Source of the DNA: an uncultured Desulfatitalea sp.
GTDB lineage: Bacteria > Desulfobacterota > Desulfobacteria > Desulfobacterales > Desulfosarcinaceae
Direction: 5' to 3'
Length of the DNA: 64,000 nt
NCBI GenBank assembly: GCA_937868765.1
Contig: CALMNL010000009.1
Location: forward strand, 116,146 to 180,145
The stretch's first letter is position 1. Every line of letters starts with the position of its first letter. Shown piece by piece: positions 42,192 to 50,241 of this stretch. The position numbers and the translations under genes are program-made. The notes beneath the pieces were generated by a model that saw nothing but the letters and a program-made list of their open reading frames with translations, was not told the DNA's origin and searched no databases.

Positions 42192-43964
42192 TTAGCCTTC
42201 GGGCAGCGTTCCATTCTTATCCCAACCACGGGCCGCATAGTAATCTGCCATCATGCGTTTCATCTGTTCCTCCGTGATGTTTTTGCCGCTCTCTGGGAGT
42301 ACTTCTCGGTAAAATCGCGATGGCAGCATGTCGTCCAGGGGCTTGAGCCCCTCGCGCAGATTGAAACGCCGTGCGTTATCGGTAACGGCCGCGGCGATTT
42401 GTCTCATCCGACGAGTGTCGAGATCCAGACCGGTTGTGCATTTGATGATCGCCCCCAACTGGTCCCACTGGTAGAGGTCTCTGTAAAAACGGCATAGAAT
42501 CAGCGTGTCGAAGAGCGTCAGGCGGTCTTCCCACTCGGCGAAGACCGCGGCCTTGCCTTCGATTTTTTCCGGGTCCACGATGCCGGCCAGTTCGGGCTTG
42601 TAGAAAGTGGCCCGCAGATGGCAGGCGCCGCGGTCGGACGAACCATATGCCAGGCCCATGCCTTTGAGCACGCGCGGGTCGTAGCCGGCCGGCTCCAGAC
42701 CCTTGACGTGAATGGCCTGATCCCCCATGCCCCATGCCTCGGCCGCGACGCGAATGCCACGGGCCAGGAGGTCCCCGATATCCCTGCGGGCGGCTATGTC
42801 GGCCAGCAATTGGGCAATGGCGTCCACGTCGCCGTAATCGATGCGGTAGCCGATGCGCCCCTGGCGTGAGGCCTCGATGGTCAGGCCGGCCAGATTGCCG
42901 GCGCTGATGGTATCCATCCCCAGCCGATCGCAGATGTCATTCAGATATATGATCTCTTCGATGCTGTCGATTTCGCACAACCCGCCGAAGGCATAGATGG
43001 TTTCATATTCCGGCCCCTCGACCTGCAGTCCTTTGTGGCGGCCCTCTTTGACAGTCGCCAATCGGCCACAGGCCATCAGGCATTTGAGGCAGGCATGGGG
43101 CTTGACGTCACAGCGCTGGTGCAGTGCGTCGGCATTGATTCGGTGGGCGCCTTCGAAGCGCCCTTTCTGCCAGTAGCGCGTCGGGAACCCGCCGGCGCCG
43201 TTCATGATGTCCACCAGCATGGGCGTGCCCTTGGTTTTGTAGGCGATGACCCCGGGATTCTCCTTGGCCGTATTGGCCAACTGTTTGGAAAACGTCCGGA
43301 TCAACGCATCGTCGGCAAATACTTTTTTGCGTTTGCCGCGAAACGCGATGGCCTTGATCTTCTTGGATCCCATGACGGCGCCCACGCCGGTTCTGCCGGC
43401 GCTGCGCCAGTAGTCGTTTTCGATCACCGCAAAGGAGACCAGGTTTTCCCCGGCCGGCCCGATGCACACCACCCCGCAGGCGCCGGCTTCCGTCCGGTTT
43501 TCCCTGGCCCAGGCCTTGATGTGGTCCTCGGTGCGGTAGGTGTCCTGCCCCCAGAGCTTCTCGGCGGAATGGAAGAAAACGGACTCTTCGCAGATCTCCA
43601 GCCAGATTGGGGTTTCGGATGCACCGTGGATCATGATGGCATCGAAGCCGCAGGCGGAGATGTTCTCGGCCACGCGCCCGCCGGAGTAAGATTCGGAGTA
43701 AAAACCGGTCTGGGGCGATTTGGTGAAGACGCCGTGGCGGCACGATCCCCAGATGTTGCTGCCGGCGATGGGGCCGGCGGCGAAGATGAGGTGGTTATCC
43801 GCGCTGAGCGGATCGACCCCTGGCGGGTTGTGCTGCAGGAGCAAATGGGTGGCCAGGCCTTTGCCGCCCAGGGTCTGATGCAGGATCTCATCGGAGATCA
43901 TCTGCAATTCAAAGGCTTTTTGGGTGACATCGATCCTGAGCACCATATTATAGAAACCGAACAT
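42192..43964 (-). CDS. Tungsten-type aldehyde ferredoxin oxidoreductase
   Basis: 590 residues from ATG 43964, with GGAAGGAG 8 nt upstream. The N-terminal pterin-binding region has GGKGLATHLLLQHN, IFAAGPIAGS and RHGVFTKSPQTG. The [4Fe-4S] cluster ligands appear as CLKCLMACGR with a fourth cysteine near the C-terminus (TLILCRFY). The family moves electrons between aldehydes (or acids) and ferredoxin, using a W- or Mo-pterin. It is the last gene of the sigma54-linked operon. An iron-type alcohol dehydrogenase is directly upstream (69 nt), so alcohol-aldehyde-acid interconversion is probable. Confidence 0.93.
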   Translation of the reverse strand: MFGFYNMVLRIDVTQKAFELQMISDEILHQTLGGKGLATHLLLQHNPPGVDPLSADNHLIFAAGPIAGSNIWGSCRHGVFTKSPQTGFYSESYSGGRVAENISACGFDAIMIHGASETPIWLEICEESVFFHSAEKLWGQDTYRTEDHIKAWARENRTEAGACGVVCIGPAGENLVSFAVIENDYWRSAGRTGVGAVMGSKKIKAIAFRGKRKKVFADDALIRTFSKQLANTAKENPGVIAYKTKGTPMLVDIMNGAGGFPTRYWQKGRFEGAHRINADALHQRCDVKPHACLKCLMACGRLATVKEGRHKGLQVEGPEYETIYAFGGLCEIDSIEEIIYLNDICDRLGMDTISAGNLAGLTIEASRQGRIGYRIDYGDVDAIAQLLADIAARRDIGDLLARGIRVAAEAWGMGDQAIHVKGLEPAGYDPRVLKGMGLAYGSSDRGACHLRATFYKPELAGIVDPEKIEGKAAVFAEWEDRLTLFDTLILCRFYRDLYQWDQLGAIIKCTTGLDLDTRRMRQIAAAVTDNARRFNLREGLKPLDDMLPSRFYREVLPESGKNITEEQMKRMMADYYAARGWDKNGTLPEG

Positions 43965-44033
43965 GGTGGCATCTCCTTCCATTTGGAAAAACGAGGTGAT
44001 CTGTTTACTGCCGAGCGCCCTTCGACAACCCCC

Positions 44034-45191
44034 TTAAAGAACGCTCAAGTAGATTCTTTCGGCATCCTTCTGGGTCATCGCCCGCGGGTTGTTGGCCAAC
44101 AGCCGCGTCACCTTCATCACGCCTTCGGCCAGCATCGGAATATCGGCCTCCTTAATGCCGAATTGGCTCAAATGCTTCGGGATTTGCAAGTCCGCGGACA
44201 ACGTGCGCAGCGCCTGCACCGTCGCCAGGGCCATTTGCCGTTCGCTCATCCCCGCCGTGTTCTCCCCGAGCAGCGCCGCCATCCGGGCAAACTTTTTCAA
44301 ATTGCCGAGCATGTTGAACTCCATGACCGGCGCCAGCATGATGCTGTTGGCCACCCCGTGGGGAATGTGAAATTCCGCGCCGATGGGATAGGCAAAGGCG
44401 TGGACGGCGGTGACGCCGGCGTTGGCAAAGGCCATGCCGGCCAGCAGACTGCCTTCCAGCATGCGGCCGCGGGCCGACAGGTCCTGACCGTTGGCATAGG
44501 CGGTGCGGATATTGGCCGCTATGAGCTCGATCGCCCGGCAGGCCAGCATGTCGGTCATGGGGTAGGCATTTTTGGACGTAAACGACTCGACGCCGTGAAT
44601 CAAGGCATCCATGCCGGTGGCGGCCGTGACCTGGGGCGGAAGACCGATGGTCAGCACCGGGTCCAAAAGGGCCACCGAAGGAATGAGATAGGGGCTCACG
44701 ATCCCTTTCTTGAGCTTTTCCGCCTCGTCCGAAAGAATCACGATGGGGGTTACTTCGCTGCCGGTGCCCGCGGTGGTCGGTATGATAACCGTCCGGCGGC
44801 CCGGCTTGGGGACCAGGTCGATGCCGAAGTAATCGTTGAGCTTTCCTCCGGTGTCAGCCAGCAGGGCCGCTGTTTTGGCGATATCGATGGCCGAGCCGCC
44901 GCCCAGCCCGATAACCACTTGCGCGCCGGACGCGCGCAGCGCGTCGATTGCCTTCGAAGCGACCTCCAGGCTGGGATCAGGCGTGACCTGATCGAAACGG
45001 TCGAAGGCGATGCCGGCCTTGGCGAGGATCTCTTCCAGGCGACCGGCAATGCCGGCCTGGACGATCCCCGGGTCGGTGACGACCATCACCTTGTTGCAGC
45101 CGAGGCGTTGGATTTCGCTTTGGATCTGCGACAGACAGCCGGGCCCCATGACAATTCGGGGGGTGGTTTGAAACAGATGGATGGCGTTCAT
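44034..45191 (-). CDS. Iron-containing alcohol dehydrogenase
   Basis: 385 residues. The NAD(P) site shows VIGLGGGSAIDIAKTAA and IPTTAGTGSEVTP. The metal ligands fit the group III pattern: Asp in ATGMDALIHGVES, and the histidines in HAFAYPIGAEFHIPHGVAN. Metal is probably iron or zinc. Such enzymes act on primary alcohols, 1,2-propanediol and similar compounds. It is 57 nt after livF and precedes the aldehyde oxidoreductase, so it belongs to the same transcription unit. The start ATG at 45191 has AAAGGA upstream. Confidence 0.93.
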   Translation of the reverse strand: MNAIHLFQTTPRIVMGPGCLSQIQSEIQRLGCNKVMVVTDPGIVQAGIAGRLEEILAKAGIAFDRFDQVTPDPSLEVASKAIDALRASGAQVVIGLGGGSAIDIAKTAALLADTGGKLNDYFGIDLVPKPGRRTVIIPTTAGTGSEVTPIVILSDEAEKLKKGIVSPYLIPSVALLDPVLTIGLPPQVTAATGMDALIHGVESFTSKNAYPMTDMLACRAIELIAANIRTAYANGQDLSARGRMLEGSLLAGMAFANAGVTAVHAFAYPIGAEFHIPHGVANSIMLAPVMEFNMLGNLKKFARMAALLGENTAGMSERQMALATVQALRTLSADLQIPKHLSQFGIKEADIPMLAEGVMKVTRLLANNPRAMTQKDAERIYLSVL

Positions 45192-45248
45192 GATAGGTAT
45201 CCTTTCTTGGAGATGAAGCCGGGTGCGGCGATGGCACAGTGCCGGGCT

Positions 45249-45953
45249 TCAGACCGCCAGGTATTTTTTATGGACCTGGTCTTCCTTTTGGAATGCTTGC
45301 ACGCTTCCGGTGTAAACCACGTGGCCCTTGTCGAGCACGACCACGCGGTCCGACACGGCCAGGGCGAACTTCAGGTTTTGCTCGGAGAGCAGGATGGTGG
45401 TTTCGGCCGCTTTTAAATCCAGCACCAGGCGTTTAAGGTCGCTGACAATGACCGGCGAGAGCCCCTCGGACGGCTCGTCGAGCATGAGTACGTCCGGATT
45501 TCCCATCAGACACCGGGCGATGGTAAGCATCTGCTGCTCCCCCCCCGATAAGGTGCCGCCCATGCGTTCGGCCATGTCCGCCAGAATGGGAAACTGGGCA
45601 AAGACGGAATCGAGGTTCCAACGCCCGCGGCGGCCCGGGATGCGTCCCAGTTCGAGGTTCTCGCGAATCGTGAAAGGGCCGAGGATACGGCGGTCTTCGG
45701 GAACGAAGCCCAATCCCATGCGGGCCATCCTGTAAGACGCCAGGCCGGTGCACGCTTTGCCCTTGAAGTGGATCGTGCCGCTTTTCGGCGGCGTCAGGCC
45801 GATCAAGGAGCGAAAGGTGGTGGTTTTGCCGACTCCGTTGCGCCCCATCAGGCAGACCGTCTCCCCTGGCACCACCTCGATGTCGACGTCGAAAAGAATA
45901 TGGCTGCGGTCATAGAATGTGTTCAGGCCGACGGCCTTGAGGATGCTCTCCAT
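45249..45953 (-). CDS. livF: Branched-chain-type amino-acid ABC transporter, LivF ATPase
   Basis: 234 residues from ATG 45953, which overlaps the livG stop by one base (TAATG). Walker A is MGRNGVGKTTT, ABC signature LSGGEQQML and Walker B VLMLDEPSEGLS. The FVPEDRRI switch region is typical of LivF. It energises transport by the LivH/LivM channel. The liv genes form an order K-H-M-G-F on the minus strand with stops overlapping starts. The substrate could be leucine-type amino acids, or an amide or aromatic compound, as this family is broad. Confidence 0.95.
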   Translation of the reverse strand: MESILKAVGLNTFYDRSHILFDVDIEVVPGETVCLMGRNGVGKTTTFRSLIGLTPPKSGTIHFKGKACTGLASYRMARMGLGFVPEDRRILGPFTIRENLELGRIPGRRGRWNLDSVFAQFPILADMAERMGGTLSGGEQQMLTIARCLMGNPDVLMLDEPSEGLSPVIVSDLKRLVLDLKAAETTILLSEQNLKFALAVSDRVVVLDKGHVVYTGSVQAFQKEDQVHKKYLAV

Positions 45954-46705
45954 TAAAAATCTTCTCCCAGGTAAGCGGTGATCACCTGCTTGTTGGCGCG
46001 GATCTGTTCTGGCGTTCCCTCGGCCAGCAGCGCACCCTGTTGCAGGACGCGCACGACCTGGGCGATACCGAAGACCATGTCCATGTCGTGTTCGATGAAC
46101 ACGAGCGTTAGTTCGAACTCCTTCCACAGTTTTTTGATCAGCACCCGCATCTGGTGCCGTTCCTCGGGGGACATGCCGGCGGTGGGCTCATCCAGAAGCA
46201 GCAGCGTGGGCTTGAGTGCCAGCGCGATGCCGATATCGAGCAGCTTTTGATCCCCATGGGCCAGTTCGAAGGCTTTCCGGTGGGCCTGCGCATCGAGGCC
46301 GAGGCTTGCAAGAATGCCGTGGGCGTCATCGGTGGCTTGTCGGTAGTCGAGCACGGAGCGCCAGAATTTGCGCGTCTGGCCCAGTTTGGAAAGGCAGGCC
46401 ACGCGGACATTGTCCAGCACGGTTTCGTCGGGGAAGATGGAAGCGATCTGAAAGGCGCGTCCGACACCCCTGGCGACGATCTGCTGGGGCGGCCGTCCGA
46501 CGATGTTTTCTCCTTTGAAGTAGATGGCGCCGGCGTCGGAAAGCAGATGGCCCGTGATCTGATTGAACAAGGTGGTTTTCCCCGCGCCGTTGGGACCGAT
46601 AATGGCCGAGATTTCTCCGGGCATCACCGAGAAAGAAACATGCGAGGTCACTTTGAGACCGCCGAAGGCTTTGTCTACCGAATCGAGTTGAAGGATGGGG
46701 GTCAT
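45953..46705 (-). CDS. livG: Branched-chain-type amino-acid ABC transporter, LivG ATPase
   Basis: 250 residues. Walker A is GPNGAGKTTLFNQITG, the signature is ELAHGDQKLLDIGIAL, and Walker B is TLLLLDEPTAGMSPEE. It has the longer LivG C-terminus (VVRVLQQGALLAEG and VITAYLGEDF). It overlaps livM by 4 nt and livF by one base. It works as a heterodimer with LivF. Confidence 0.95.
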   Translation of the reverse strand: MTPILQLDSVDKAFGGLKVTSHVSFSVMPGEISAIIGPNGAGKTTLFNQITGHLLSDAGAIYFKGENIVGRPPQQIVARGVGRAFQIASIFPDETVLDNVRVACLSKLGQTRKFWRSVLDYRQATDDAHGILASLGLDAQAHRKAFELAHGDQKLLDIGIALALKPTLLLLDEPTAGMSPEERHQMRVLIKKLWKEFELTLVFIEHDMDMVFGIAQVVRVLQQGALLAEGTPEQIRANKQVITAYLGEDF

Positions 46706-47670
46706 GCTCTCCTCCCCAGACCTGCTCTGGCCATCAGCGATCGAACGCGTGCCGCCTCACCCACCAACCCCTTGGGGAATACCAGCACGATCACCATGAT
46801 GATGATGCCGATGATCAGGGACCAGTATTCGGTGCGGGCGCCGACCAGATCTTCGATGAGAATGATCACGGCCGCCCCGACGAACGGTCCGAAAAACTGG
46901 TTGATGCCGCCCAGAACGGTCATGAGAATCACTTCACCCGAAGTGGTCCAAAACAACATATCAGTATGTATGGAGCCGTCCACACCGGCCATCAGGCCCC
47001 CGGCCAGGGCGGTGAAGAAGGCGGAGATGACATAAATACGCAACTGATTGCGCCGAACGCGGCGTCCTAAAAAACGCACCCGGTCGGGATTCTGCTGGAC
47101 GCAGCGCAGAACCAGGCCAAAGGGGCTGAAGGCCATGCGTTTGAGGACCCAGATGGACAGGATGACGACAGTGAGCACGAAGTAATAGTAGGCGGTGCCG
47201 TTTTCCAGGATGCCGGGCGGAATGATTCCCTGGATCCCATCGTCGCCACCGGTGAAGTCATACCATTTGAAGGTGATCTGCCAGGCGAGTTGACCGAAAG
47301 CCAGGGTCAGCATGGTGAAGTAGACGCCGCCCACCCGGATTACCAGCATCCCCAGCAGGAGTGCGAGCAGGGCCGCCGCCAGCAGGCCGACTCCCATGGC
47401 CGGCAAATACCACTGACTGCCCAGGTAGTTGACCATCAGTCCAACACTGTAAGCCCCCAGGCCGTAGTACAGCGCTTGTCCCAGGGAGAGCATGCCCGTT
47501 ACGCCCCAGAGCATGTTGAACGATACGGCGAACAAACTCCAAATCAAGATGTGGCAGGCCAGATTGGTATGGTACGATGAGGTGGACAGCACGGGCACCA
47601 GCGCGAATGCCAGCACGATCACCCCCCACAGGGATGCCGCCCTGAGGTTGCGAGTGGTGTTGCTTGTCAT
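46702..47670 (-). CDS. livM: Branched-chain-type amino-acid ABC transporter, LivM permease
   Basis: 322 residues from ATG 47670, overlapping the livH stop by 4 nt (ATGA). The frame upstream is inside livH. It has about 9-10 hydrophobic segments, with the conserved NMLWGVTGMLSLGQALYYGLGAY stretch near residue 50 and GGLMAGVDGS near 235. GEVILMTVLGGINQFFGP marks the ATPase-contact loop. It is the second channel subunit with LivH. Confidence 0.94.
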   Translation of the reverse strand: MTSNTTRNLRAASLWGVIVLAFALVPVLSTSSYHTNLACHILIWSLFAVSFNMLWGVTGMLSLGQALYYGLGAYSVGLMVNYLGSQWYLPAMGVGLLAAALLALLLGMLVIRVGGVYFTMLTLAFGQLAWQITFKWYDFTGGDDGIQGIIPPGILENGTAYYYFVLTVVILSIWVLKRMAFSPFGLVLRCVQQNPDRVRFLGRRVRRNQLRIYVISAFFTALAGGLMAGVDGSIHTDMLFWTTSGEVILMTVLGGINQFFGPFVGAAVIILIEDLVGARTEYWSLIIGIIIMVIVLVFPKGLVGEAARVRSLMARAGLGRRA

Positions 47671-48554
47671 AGTTTCCTCACCTTGCGGGTGGCGAAAAGG
47701 CCCTCCGGCTTGAAAATCAGTACAATGACCATCACCAGGAAACTGAACAGCGTCGCCCATTGGGGTACGACGGCCACTGCGAAGGCATTGACTTCGCCGA
47801 TCAGAATCGCTCCGAACCAGGCCCCCCAGAAATTGCCCATACCGCCGAGCACCACCACGATCAGAGAGTCGATGATCACCTCGATCCCGGCGCCTGGCGT
47901 GACGGTGCGCAGCGGCGCGGCCAGTGCACCGGCGATGCCCCCCAGGGCCGTGGCGATGCCGAACACCAGGGTCATCGTCAAGGGCACGTTGACCCCCAGG
48001 ACCCCCACGATTTCGCGATCCACCGCTGCCGCGCGGGCCACCTGGCCCGGCCGCGTCCGGGTCAACACCCACCACGCCAGCAGGACCACGACCAGGCCGA
48101 TGCCGATGATCAGCAGATTGTAGGCGGGAACATACAGGTTTCCCAGGACGACCGCTCCGTCGAACCCGGCTGGACGGGGCAACGATTTGTACTCGGCGCC
48201 CCAGGTCAATTTGACCAGATCGTCGATGATCAGGATGAAGGCGTAGGTCAGCAGGATCTGGAAACCGCCCTCGTTGGCGCGACCATAAATCCGCCGGAGA
48301 AAGACAACTTCGGCAAGCATGCCGAAAAGCCCCACGCAGACCCCCGCCAGCAGCAAGCCCAGCCAGAAATTACTGTTCCACACGCTGACGAATTGATAAC
48401 CGAAGTAGGCGCCGAGCATGTAAAAGGAGCCGTGGGCAAAATTGAAAACATTGCCGACGCCGAAGATGAGCGTCAGTCCGCTGGCCACCAGGAACAGCAG
48501 GGTAGCCATGGTCATACCGCTGATGAGCTGCGTGAGGATGAAAGATGCATCCAT
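47667..48554 (-). CDS. livH: Branched-chain-type amino-acid ABC transporter, LivH permease
   Basis: 295 residues from ATG 48554, preceded by GAGGAAAC. LivH hallmarks are ASGLTLIFGVGNVFNFAHG near residue 30 and the cytoplasmic-loop EAA-like region near 190-210 (ARAAAVDREIVGVLGVNV), then IVVVLGGMGNFWGAW. It is separated from livK by 146 nt, which contains a strong hairpin (48643-48683). It is the first membrane gene after the binding protein. Confidence 0.94.
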   Translation of the reverse strand: MDASFILTQLISGMTMATLLFLVASGLTLIFGVGNVFNFAHGSFYMLGAYFGYQFVSVWNSNFWLGLLLAGVCVGLFGMLAEVVFLRRIYGRANEGGFQILLTYAFILIIDDLVKLTWGAEYKSLPRPAGFDGAVVLGNLYVPAYNLLIIGIGLVVVLLAWWVLTRTRPGQVARAAAVDREIVGVLGVNVPLTMTLVFGIATALGGIAGALAAPLRTVTPGAGIEVIIDSLIVVVLGGMGNFWGAWFGAILIGEVNAFAVAVVPQWATLFSFLVMVIVLIFKPEGLFATRKVRKL

Positions 48555-48642
48555 GGCGTGTTTCCTCGTCCTGCAGGGTCGACCATTTTGGGGCCGGCCG
48601 CAGGATCCACTCAAAGACTTCGAAATTGCACTCAGAAACTAA

Positions 48643-48683
48643 CTCGTACTCGAATACATGGAATATCCGTATTCGAGTACGAG
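48643..48683 (-). repeat. 15-bp perfect hairpin between livK and livH
   Basis: CTCGTACTCGAATAC (48643-48657) is the exact reverse complement of 48669-48683, with an 11-nt centre that can pair further. Reading in the direction of the operon, TTAGTTT follows the stem. It probably shields the livK mRNA 3' end or partly stops transcription, so that more binding protein than permease is made. Confidence 0.75.
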
Positions 48684-48699
48684 CAAGAACGCCCCTTTT

Positions 48700-49947
48700 C
48701 TACTTCTTCTTTTCGGGGTACCCGGCCGGTGGCGCGATTTGTTCGGGCTGGTAGATCTTCCAATCGCCCAGCATCATCTTGGCCGGCGGGAAATCGTTGT
48801 TGGGCATGGTCACGCCGATGGCCTGGACCTGCTGGATCTGGTGGGTGGCCGGATCGATGTAGGAGGTGAATCCGTCCGGATCCTCGGGCAGTTTTATTTT
48901 CAATCCTTCGAGGGCCTTGACCAGGGCTTCGGTATCATCCGGATTGCCGACCTTCTCCACGGCCCCGGCGATGGCATACATGCCTGCATAGGCACCTTCC
49001 GCGGCGTAGGTCGGATAACGGCCCTGGCGCTTGTGGAATTCCTTGACGAATTTGCGATTGAGTTCGGTATCGGGCCAGTTGTTGTAATGCCGTGCCCCCA
49101 GCACGAGGCCCGCTGGAAGCTCTGCACCCATGGCGCTCATCAACTCGTAGTTGCCGCCGGCATCGGGCTGGAAATAGAGCATTTTCTGGACCAGTCCGTA
49201 AGCTTGGGCCTGTTTGATGAAGGCCACCGTGTCGCCGCCCCATAAGCCCACCACCAGGACATCCGGTTTGTCCTTGAGCAGGGAGGTTACGAAGGAATTA
49301 TAGTCCGGCTCAAACAGCTTGGGCCAGTATTCGCCCACGACTTTGTAAGGGATTTTCCATCGGTCCATGTTGTAGCGCAGTTCGTTCCACTGGTCGTGGC
49401 CGTAGGCATAATCGGGGCCGATGTAGGCGATCGTGTTCCAAGGCTTTGTTTTTTTGAGCTCCTGCAGGTAGAGCGCGCCGGCGGCCATGGACTGGAAAGT
49501 GTTGTTGGACACCCGGAAGTAGTAGGGTTGAAGCTTGTCCGACGTAAGCTGGGTGGACGCATGGTCGGTGCCGATGAAAATCTTTTTGTGCTGTTTGGAG
49601 ACCTCTGTGATGGCCAGACCGACCCCGGAGCTGACCACGCCGAAAAGAAAGTGGACCTGGTCTTCCGTAATATAACGGGTGGCCACACGCACGGCATAAG
49701 CCGGCTTGGCCTTGCTGTCGGTGAAGGTGGCGTCGATCTTGTAACCATTGACCCCGCCTCTGCCATTGATCTCGTCGATGGCCATCTCGGCGGCCGCCAC
49801 CGAATCGATGCCATACAGACCGGCACGACCCGTCATTGGATACAAGGCCCCAATGCGGATCACCTTTTCGTCGGCCTGGGCGGCCAGCGGAAACACGGCG
49901 AGCGCTACCAACGCGACAACAAGACACCTGTAGAGATTTTTTTGCAT
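48700..49947 (-). CDS. livK: Periplasmic substrate-binding protein of the Liv-type ABC transporter
   Basis: 415 residues with a signal peptide (residues 1-25, ending PLAAQA). The type I periplasmic fold starts IRIGALYPMTGRAGLYGIDS and continues with FGVVSSGVGLAITEVS, the ligand-site IGTDHASTQLTS, and YIGPDYAYGHDQ. It has an ARHYNNWPDTELNRKFVKEF hinge region. It may bind a leucine-like amino acid, amide or another organic molecule. It follows a sigma54-type promoter and carries a good AAAAGGAGGGGAG site at its start. Confidence 0.92.
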   Translation of the reverse strand: MQKNLYRCLVVALVALAVFPLAAQADEKVIRIGALYPMTGRAGLYGIDSVAAAEMAIDEINGRGGVNGYKIDATFTDSKAKPAYAVRVATRYITEDQVHFLFGVVSSGVGLAITEVSKQHKKIFIGTDHASTQLTSDKLQPYYFRVSNNTFQSMAAGALYLQELKKTKPWNTIAYIGPDYAYGHDQWNELRYNMDRWKIPYKVVGEYWPKLFEPDYNSFVTSLLKDKPDVLVVGLWGGDTVAFIKQAQAYGLVQKMLYFQPDAGGNYELMSAMGAELPAGLVLGARHYNNWPDTELNRKFVKEFHKRQGRYPTYAAEGAYAGMYAIAGAVEKVGNPDDTEALVKALEGLKIKLPEDPDGFTSYIDPATHQIQQVQAIGVTMPNNDFPPAKMMLGDWKIYQPEQIAPPAGYPEKKK

Positions 49948-50037
49948 GCTCCCCTCCTTTTCGGTTTTGTGCGCTCACTGATTCGGGATTGAAGTGTGTA
50001 ATCCCAAAAGGAGCGCTAGGCTTACCCGATGAGCAAA

Positions 50038-50052
50038 GCAACCGTTGTGCCA
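50038..50052 (-). promoter_or_regulatory. Sigma54 (-24/-12) promoter of the livKHMGF-adh-aor operon
   Basis: On the minus strand TGGCAC-N5-TTGC is complete (TGGCAC at 50047-50052, TTGC at 50038-50041), with the GG and GC pairs at the right spacing. The predicted start is about 80 nt before livK. A sigma54 activator gene lies just upstream. This is the best sigma54 site I found in the window. Confidence 0.85.
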
Positions 50053-50136
50053 TTTGCCTTCAAAGCTGTAACGGCTTGATTCTTATATTCTAATTACTAG
50101 ACAACAATTGAACGGGATTTAAGAATTGTATTTCAC

Positions 50137-50241
50137 TTTTGCAATAGGGGTGGGCCATTTTTTCTCAATTTGCATTATTATGAAAAAATTACGATAAGAT
50201 ATTTATATTGCAAAAATGCATTGATATTTCTATTTTGCAAT
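50137..50241. promoter_or_regulatory. Repeated TTTTGCAAT motifs upstream of the sigma54 promoter
   Basis: TTTTGCAAT occurs at 50137-50145 and 50233-50241, and in inverted form (ATTGCAAAA) at 50207-50215. They lie 90-190 nt upstream of the -24 element, the usual range for activator-binding sites. The last one overlaps the 3' end of the activator gene. The inverted pair 50207/50233 could instead be a terminator stem for that gene. Confidence 0.5.

Noticed and set aside
43035..45416. Plus-strand ORF of 793 codons
   Set aside because: It is antisense to the aldehyde oxidoreductase and alcohol dehydrogenase genes and has no ribosome-binding site or recognisable motif.
46702..48075. Long form of livM (457 codons)
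   Set aside because: The first part is read out of frame through livH; the ATG at 47670, overlapping the livH stop, gives the correct family length.
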